Below are positions 6,453-9,687 of a DNA stretch of 9,687 nucleotides, piece after piece (within the stretch, counting starts at the first letter, position 1; each line of letters opens with the position of its first letter). The translations under genes and the position numbers were made by a program. Origin of the DNA: Actinomycetes bacterium (GTDB taxonomy: Bacteria; Actinomycetota; Actinomycetes; Actinomycetales; Beutenbergiaceae); assembly GCA_021793935.1 (NCBI GenBank), contig JAJYRV010000055.1, positions 1 through 9,687 on the forward strand, written 5' to 3'. The notes beneath the pieces are model-generated. The model searched no databases. It saw only the letters and a list, made by a program, of their open reading frames with translations, and was not told the origin of the DNA.

Positions 6453-6458
6453 GCCTGT
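6429..6458. promoter_or_regulatory. 30-bp inverted repeat, likely operator of the satD promoter
   Basis: Two 14-base arms, ACAGGCTTAATTCG and CGAATCAAGCCTGT, surround a central GG with one mismatch between arms. The repeat covers the -35 element, the whole spacer and the first base of the -10 of the satD promoter. It is AT-richer than its surroundings. A dimeric repressor bound here would block RNA polymerase, and SatD itself, with its helix-turn-helix, is the natural candidate. Alternatively, in minus-strand RNA the mismatch becomes a G-U pair, so it could fold as a hairpin ending the aro transcript right after aroQ, but no U-tract follows. The two roles are not exclusive. Confidence 0.72.
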
Positions 6459-6462
6459 GACC

Positions 6463-6900
6463 TTAATCGTCGGCGAGGGCGCGGAGGGCCAGGCGGTAGG
6501 AACCGGGCCCGAATCCCGCGATCGTGCCCGTCGCCACCCCGGCGATGACCGATAGGTGGCGGAACCGCTCCCGGGTCGCCGGGTTCGTCAGATGGATCTC
6601 GATGAGCCGCGCCCCGGCCGAGGTCACCTGGGCCGCGGCGTCCCGCACCGCGTAGGCGTAGTGGGTGAAGGCAGCCGGGTTGATCACGACGTCGGTGCCC
6701 GCGTCGGCGGCCTCGTGGAGCCAGCCGATGAGTTCGGCTTCGGAGTCGGTCTGCCGGATGTCGGCGGTGCGCCCGAGCTCGCTCGCCCAGCCCTCGATGA
6801 GTTTTGCGAGATCGGCGTAACTCGTGGTTCCGTACACGTCCGGTTCCCGCGAACCGAGGCGGGCGAGGTTCGGCCCGGAAAGTACGAGTACGGGTTTCAT
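6463..6900 (-). CDS. aroQ: Type II 3-dehydroquinate dehydratase
   Basis: Converts 3-dehydroquinate to 3-dehydroshikimate, step three of the shikimate pathway; type II enzymes are small cytosolic dodecamers. The 145-residue length is right. GPNLARLGSREPDVYG (9-24) carries Asn11, Arg18 and catalytic Tyr23. RQTDSEAEL (49-57) is of the mycobacterial type. INPAAFTH (73-80) gives Asn74 and His80, and EIHLTN (101-106) gives catalytic Glu101/His103 with Arg110 and Arg114 downstream. Some otherwise common positions differ (YAYAVRDA for TSVALRDA; TNPAT for SNxHA), but the catalytic set is intact. The ATG at 6900 overlaps the aroB stop as ATGA, so its translation is probably coupled. It is the last gene of the aro run. 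Confidence 0.95.
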   Translation of the reverse strand: MKPVLVLSGPNLARLGSREPDVYGTTSYADLAKLIEGWASELGRTADIRQTDSEAELIGWLHEAADAGTDVVINPAAFTHYAYAVRDAAAQVTSAGARLIEIHLTNPATRERFRHLSVIAGVATGTIAGFGPGSYRLALRALADD

Positions 6901-7994
6901 AGCATCACCGTGTTCCCGCCGGGGGCCGCAGCGGAGATTTCCGTGTAGGCGGCAACGAGGAAGGTGGGATCGGGGCCCTCGAGGCGGGAGGGTTTGCCGA
7001 TCTCATCGAGGACGACGAACCGGAGCAGGTCTCCGCGGGTCTTCTTATCCCGCTTCATCGTCTCGAGCAGTTGGCTCCAGCGGTCCCCGCGGTAGGTCAC
7101 CGGTAGCCCCACCCGGGTGAGAATATCGCGGTGGCGAGCGACGTCGTCCTCCCCGAGCTTGCCCGCGAGCCGGGAGAGCTCCGCGGCGTACATCATCCCC
7201 ACGCTCACCGCGGCCCCGTGGCGCCACTGGTAACGTTCGGTGCGCTCGATCGCATGTGCGAGGGTGTGGCCGTAGTTGAGCACCTCCCGCAGGTGCGACT
7301 CCTTCAGGTCTTCCCCGACGATGCGTGCTTTGACGGCCACGGCGCGTTCGATGAGTTCGGCGAGGACCGGGGAGCGGGGGTCGAGGGATTCCTCGGGATG
7401 GATCTCGATGAGGTCAAGGATCTTCTCATCGGCGATGAAACCGCATTTGATCACCTCCGCGAGCCCGGCGATGAGGTCGTTCTTCGGCAGGGTATCCAGG
7501 GTCCTCAGGTCCGCGAGCACCCCCACGGGTGAGTGGAAGGCGCCAACGAGGTTCTTGCCCTCCTTCGTGTTGATCCCGGTCTTCCCGCCGACGGCGGCGT
7601 CGACCATGGCGAGCAGCGTCGTCGGGACCTGGATGACTCGAACGCCGCGCAGCCAGGTGGCGGCGACGAAGCCGGCGAGGTCGGTGGTCGCCCCTCCCCC
7701 GATCCCGACGATGACGTCGGAGCGGGTGAAGTTCGCTTGCCCGAGGATCTCCCAGCAGAACGCGGCGACCTGGGAGGTCTTCGCCTCCTCCGCATCGGGT
7801 ACTTCGGCGATGAACGTTTCGTAGCCCTGCTCTAGAAGGTCTTCGCGCACGGCTTCGGCCGTCGTCGCCAGCGCGTGCGGGGCCAGCAGCAGGACCCGGC
7901 AGGGATCGCCGATGAGGCCGGGGAGTTCACCGAGGAGCCGCTCCCCGATGATCACCGGGTATTCGTGTTCGGCGTTAACGGTGACCGTGACCAT
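6897..7994 (-). CDS. aroB: 3-dehydroquinate synthase
   Basis: NAD- and metal-dependent enzyme that cyclises DAHP to 3-dehydroquinate, step two of the shikimate pathway. The 365-residue product has GIGGGATTDLAGFVAATWLR (97-116), PTTLLAMVDAAVGGKTGIN (124-142), KNLVGAFHSP (147-156) and DKKTR further on, all DHQS signatures. The metal ligands are visible as Glu180 in GLAEVIK, His243 in NYGHT and His259 in RHG. The start ATG at 7994 is fixed because the codon immediately upstream in frame is TAG; GAGG lies just before it. The gene overlaps the end of aroK by 20 bases and aroQ by 4. Confidence 0.97.
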   Translation of the reverse strand: MVTVTVNAEHEYPVIIGERLLGELPGLIGDPCRVLLLAPHALATTAEAVREDLLEQGYETFIAEVPDAEEAKTSQVAAFCWEILGQANFTRSDVIVGIGGGATTDLAGFVAATWLRGVRVIQVPTTLLAMVDAAVGGKTGINTKEGKNLVGAFHSPVGVLADLRTLDTLPKNDLIAGLAEVIKCGFIADEKILDLIEIHPEESLDPRSPVLAELIERAVAVKARIVGEDLKESHLREVLNYGHTLAHAIERTERYQWRHGAAVSVGMMYAAELSRLAGKLGEDDVARHRDILTRVGLPVTYRGDRWSQLLETMKRDKKTRGDLLRFVVLDEIGKPSRLEGPDPTFLVAAYTEISAAAPGGNTVML

Positions 7995-8508
7995 CTACCT
8001 CATCCATTCTTCGCGTTTCGGACAGGACGACCTCGGCGACCTCGTGGACGGTGAGTTCGTCCGTCGCGACGGTGAGGTCGGCGGCCTCCAGATACAGGGG
8101 CTCGCGTTGCTGGAAAAGCTGCAACCACTGCTTGCGGGGACTGCCGATGAGCAGTGGGCGATTGCGGGAGAACCCAACCCGGGGGGAGGCAGCCGCGAGG
8201 CCGACGGTGAGGAACACGACCCGATGCGAGCCGAGCGCCGCGCGGGTCTCGGGGTCCATGATCGCCCCGCCCCCCAGCGAGAGCACCCCGTCGTGTTCGG
8301 CGAGCGCGGCGCGCACCGCCTCGGCTTCGAATTCGCGGAACTTGGGTTCGCCGTCCTCGATGAAAATGTCCGGGATCGCCTTGCCTGCCTGCGCCTCGAC
8401 CATCTCGTCGGTGTCGGCGAAGGGCAGGTCGAGGAGTTCCGCCAGGCGGCGCCCGACGCTGGATTTTCCTGCCCCCGGGGGGCCGATGAGCACGACGTAG
8501 GGTCTCAT
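7975..8508 (-). CDS. aroK: Shikimate kinase
   Basis: Phosphorylates shikimate at the 3-hydroxyl using ATP, step five of the pathway; a monomeric P-loop kinase. In the 177-residue product the Walker A motif GPPGAGKS is at 9-16, Asp32 and Asp34 (ADTDE) bind Mg and shikimate, Arg58 (KFREF) and SLGGGAI (77-83) contact shikimate, the lid contains Arg117 in SRNRPLL, and REPLY is at 135-139. The ATG at 8508 overlaps the aroC stop as ATGA, with GGAG about nine bases upstream. A longer reading to 8658 would run through aroC and was not used. The 3' end overlaps aroB by 20 bases. Confidence 0.96.
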   Translation of the reverse strand: MRPYVVLIGPPGAGKSSVGRRLAELLDLPFADTDEMVEAQAGKAIPDIFIEDGEPKFREFEAEAVRAALAEHDGVLSLGGGAIMDPETRAALGSHRVVFLTVGLAAASPRVGFSRNRPLLIGSPRKQWLQLFQQREPLYLEAADLTVATDELTVHEVAEVVLSETRRMDEVDGHGHR

Positions 8509-9687
8509 TGCAGGTTCTCCGGGATGTGGTGCAGGTATCCGCGCAGGTTGCGCTTGACCTCCTCGAGGGAGTCGCCGCCGGTCTTCTCCAGGAGGGCTTG
8601 GGCGATGACGAGCGCGACCATCGCCTCGGCGATAACGGCTGCGGGGGCCGCGGCGCACACATCGGAGCGCTGGTGCAGGGCGGTGGCGGACTCCCCCGTG
8701 CGCGTGTCGATCGTTGCCAGCGCGCGGGGAACGGTGGAGATGGGTTTGAGCGCCGCCCGGGCGACGAGGATCTCGCCATTGCTCATCCCCCCTTCCACAC
8801 CGCCGGCGCGATTGGTGCGGCGCTGGACGTGGCCGCCCTCCCCGTGGACGATCTCATCGTGGGCCTGCGAGCCCCGGCGGGCGGCGGTGGCGAATCCGTC
8901 GCCGATCTCCACCCCCTTGATCGCCTGGATACCCATGAGGGCGCCCGCGATGCGCGAGTCGAGTTTCCGATCCCCCTGCACGAAGGAACCGAGCCCCGGG
9001 GGCAGGCCATAGGCGAGCACTTCGACGACGCCGCCGAGGGTGTCGCCGGCCTTCTTCGCCGCGTCGATCTCCGCGACCATCGCCGCGGAGGTCTCGGGGT
9101 GGAAGCAGCGGATCGGATCCTCGTCGAGGCCGGCCGCGTCCCCGGGGGCGGGTTTCGGGGCATCCTCGGGGACGGATACCGGGCCCACGCCGACGACGTG
9201 GGAGACGAGTTCGATCCCCGCGGATTGTTCCAGCAGCGCCGCGGCGATCCGACCGAGCGCGACCCGGGTCGCCGTCTCCCGCGCGGAGGCGCGCTCGAGA
9301 ACGGGGCGGGCGTCGTCGAACCCGTATTTCGCCATGCCCACGAGGTCGGCGTGCCCAGGCCGCGGGCGGGTGAGGGGCTTGTTGCGCGCGAGTTCGCGCC
9401 GATCGCCGGTACCGGCATCGATCTCCAGCGCCTCTCGGGGCACCGGGTCGGGGGACATCACCGTCTCCCATTTGGGCCATTCGGTGTTGCCGATCTCGAC
9501 GGCGATCGGACCCCCGAGGGTCTGCCCGTGCCGCACACCGGCGACGAGGCGCACCTCGTCCTGTTCAAATTTCATTCGAGCCCCGCGCCCGTACCCGAGC
9601 CGCCGGCGGGCGAGCGCCGAACTGATCTCGCTCGTGGTGATCCGTACCCCCGCGGGAACCCCGTTGAGCAGACCCACGATGGCTTGA
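8505..9687 (-). CDS. aroC: Chorismate synthase (5' end cut by window edge)
   Basis: Converts EPSP to chorismate with reduced FMN, the last step of the shikimate pathway. About 394 codons are visible; the first readable residues [13 protein letters not shown] align to the region just after the GESHG motif, so roughly a dozen N-terminal residues lie beyond base 9687. A GTG at 9677 opens the frame but is internal, not the start. Signatures: [33 protein letters not shown] with the second FMN-site His, [45 protein letters not shown] and [11 protein letters not shown]. The stop overlaps the aroK start. It heads the visible part of the aro transcript, whose promoter is outside the window. Confidence 0.97.
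   Translation of the reverse strand, partial: QAIVGLLNGVPAGVRITTSEISSALARRRLGYGRGARMKFEQDEVRLVAGVRHGQTLGGPIAVEIGNTEWPKWETVMSPDPVPREALEIDAGTGDRRELARNKPLTRPRPGHADLVGMAKYGFDDARPVLERASARETATRVALGRIAAALLEQSAGIELVSHVVGVGPVSVPEDAPKPAPGDAAGLDEDPIRCFHPETSAAMVAEIDAAKKAGDTLGGVVEVLAYGLPPGLGSFVQGDRKLDSRIAGALMGIQAIKGVEIGDGFATAARRGSQAHDEIVHGEGGHVQRRTNRAGGVEGGMSNGEILVARAALKPISTVPRALATIDTRTGESATALHQRSDVCAAAPAAVIAEAMVALVIAQALLEKTGGDSLEEVKRNLRGYLHHIPENLQ

Noticed and set aside
9675..9677. GTG at 9677 as the aroC start
   Set aside because: The conserved frame continues upstream with QAIV matching the post-GESHG region, so the true start is beyond the window.

Overview
The window is a dense block of minus-strand genes from a high-GC Gram-positive bacterium, most likely an actinobacterium (Actinomycetota). 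The basis is the G+C-rich sequence with GC-biased third codon positions, actinobacterial-type protein sequences (EF-P with a PGKGP tip loop, a type II dehydroquinase with an RQTDSEAEL-like segment) and the gene order aroC-aroK-aroB-aroQ / efp-nusB / pyrR-pyrB, which is familiar from that phylum. No finer taxonomic placement is claimed. All genes read leftward, so the transcriptional order is from base 9687 towards base 1. The longest run without a gene is the roughly 120-base pyrR leader. No RNA genes, insertion sequences, CRISPR arrays or tRNAs were seen.

Right part (9687 to 6463): the shikimate pathway genes aroC (5' end outside the window), aroK, aroB and aroQ. They overlap by 4, 20 and 4 bases and clearly form one translationally coupled unit making chorismate precursors and chorismate.

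Middle accessory module (6458 to 5393): a 30-bp near-perfect inverted repeat lies on a well-formed promoter whose predicted start point is the A of the satD ATG (a leaderless mRNA). The promoter drives a SatD-family protein with a C-terminal helix-turn-helix. This gene overlaps by 4 bases a small membrane protein resembling the C-terminal part of DUF3307 proteins. The layout suggests an autoregulated two-gene module of unknown function.

Backbone translation/transcription genes (5344 to 4338): efp and nusB, overlapping by one base. They are followed at short distances by a second accessory pair (4321 to 1557): a GPH/MelB-type (MFS_2) cation symporter and a soluble PLP enzyme very close in motifs to sphingosine-1-phosphate lyase. 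This pairing is the most provocative metabolic hint here, because the eukaryotic S1P exporter MFSD2B is also an MFS_2-type protein.

Left part (1500 to 1): the start of a pyrimidine operon. A leader hairpin with a perfect UCCNGNGAGG PyrR-binding loop sequesters the pyrR Shine-Dalgarno sequence. It is followed by pyrR and by pyrB, which loses only its last residues at the window edge. In short, two accessory modules (satD pair; transporter plus S1P-lyase-like pair) sit in a conserved chromosomal backbone of aro, efp-nusB and pyr genes.
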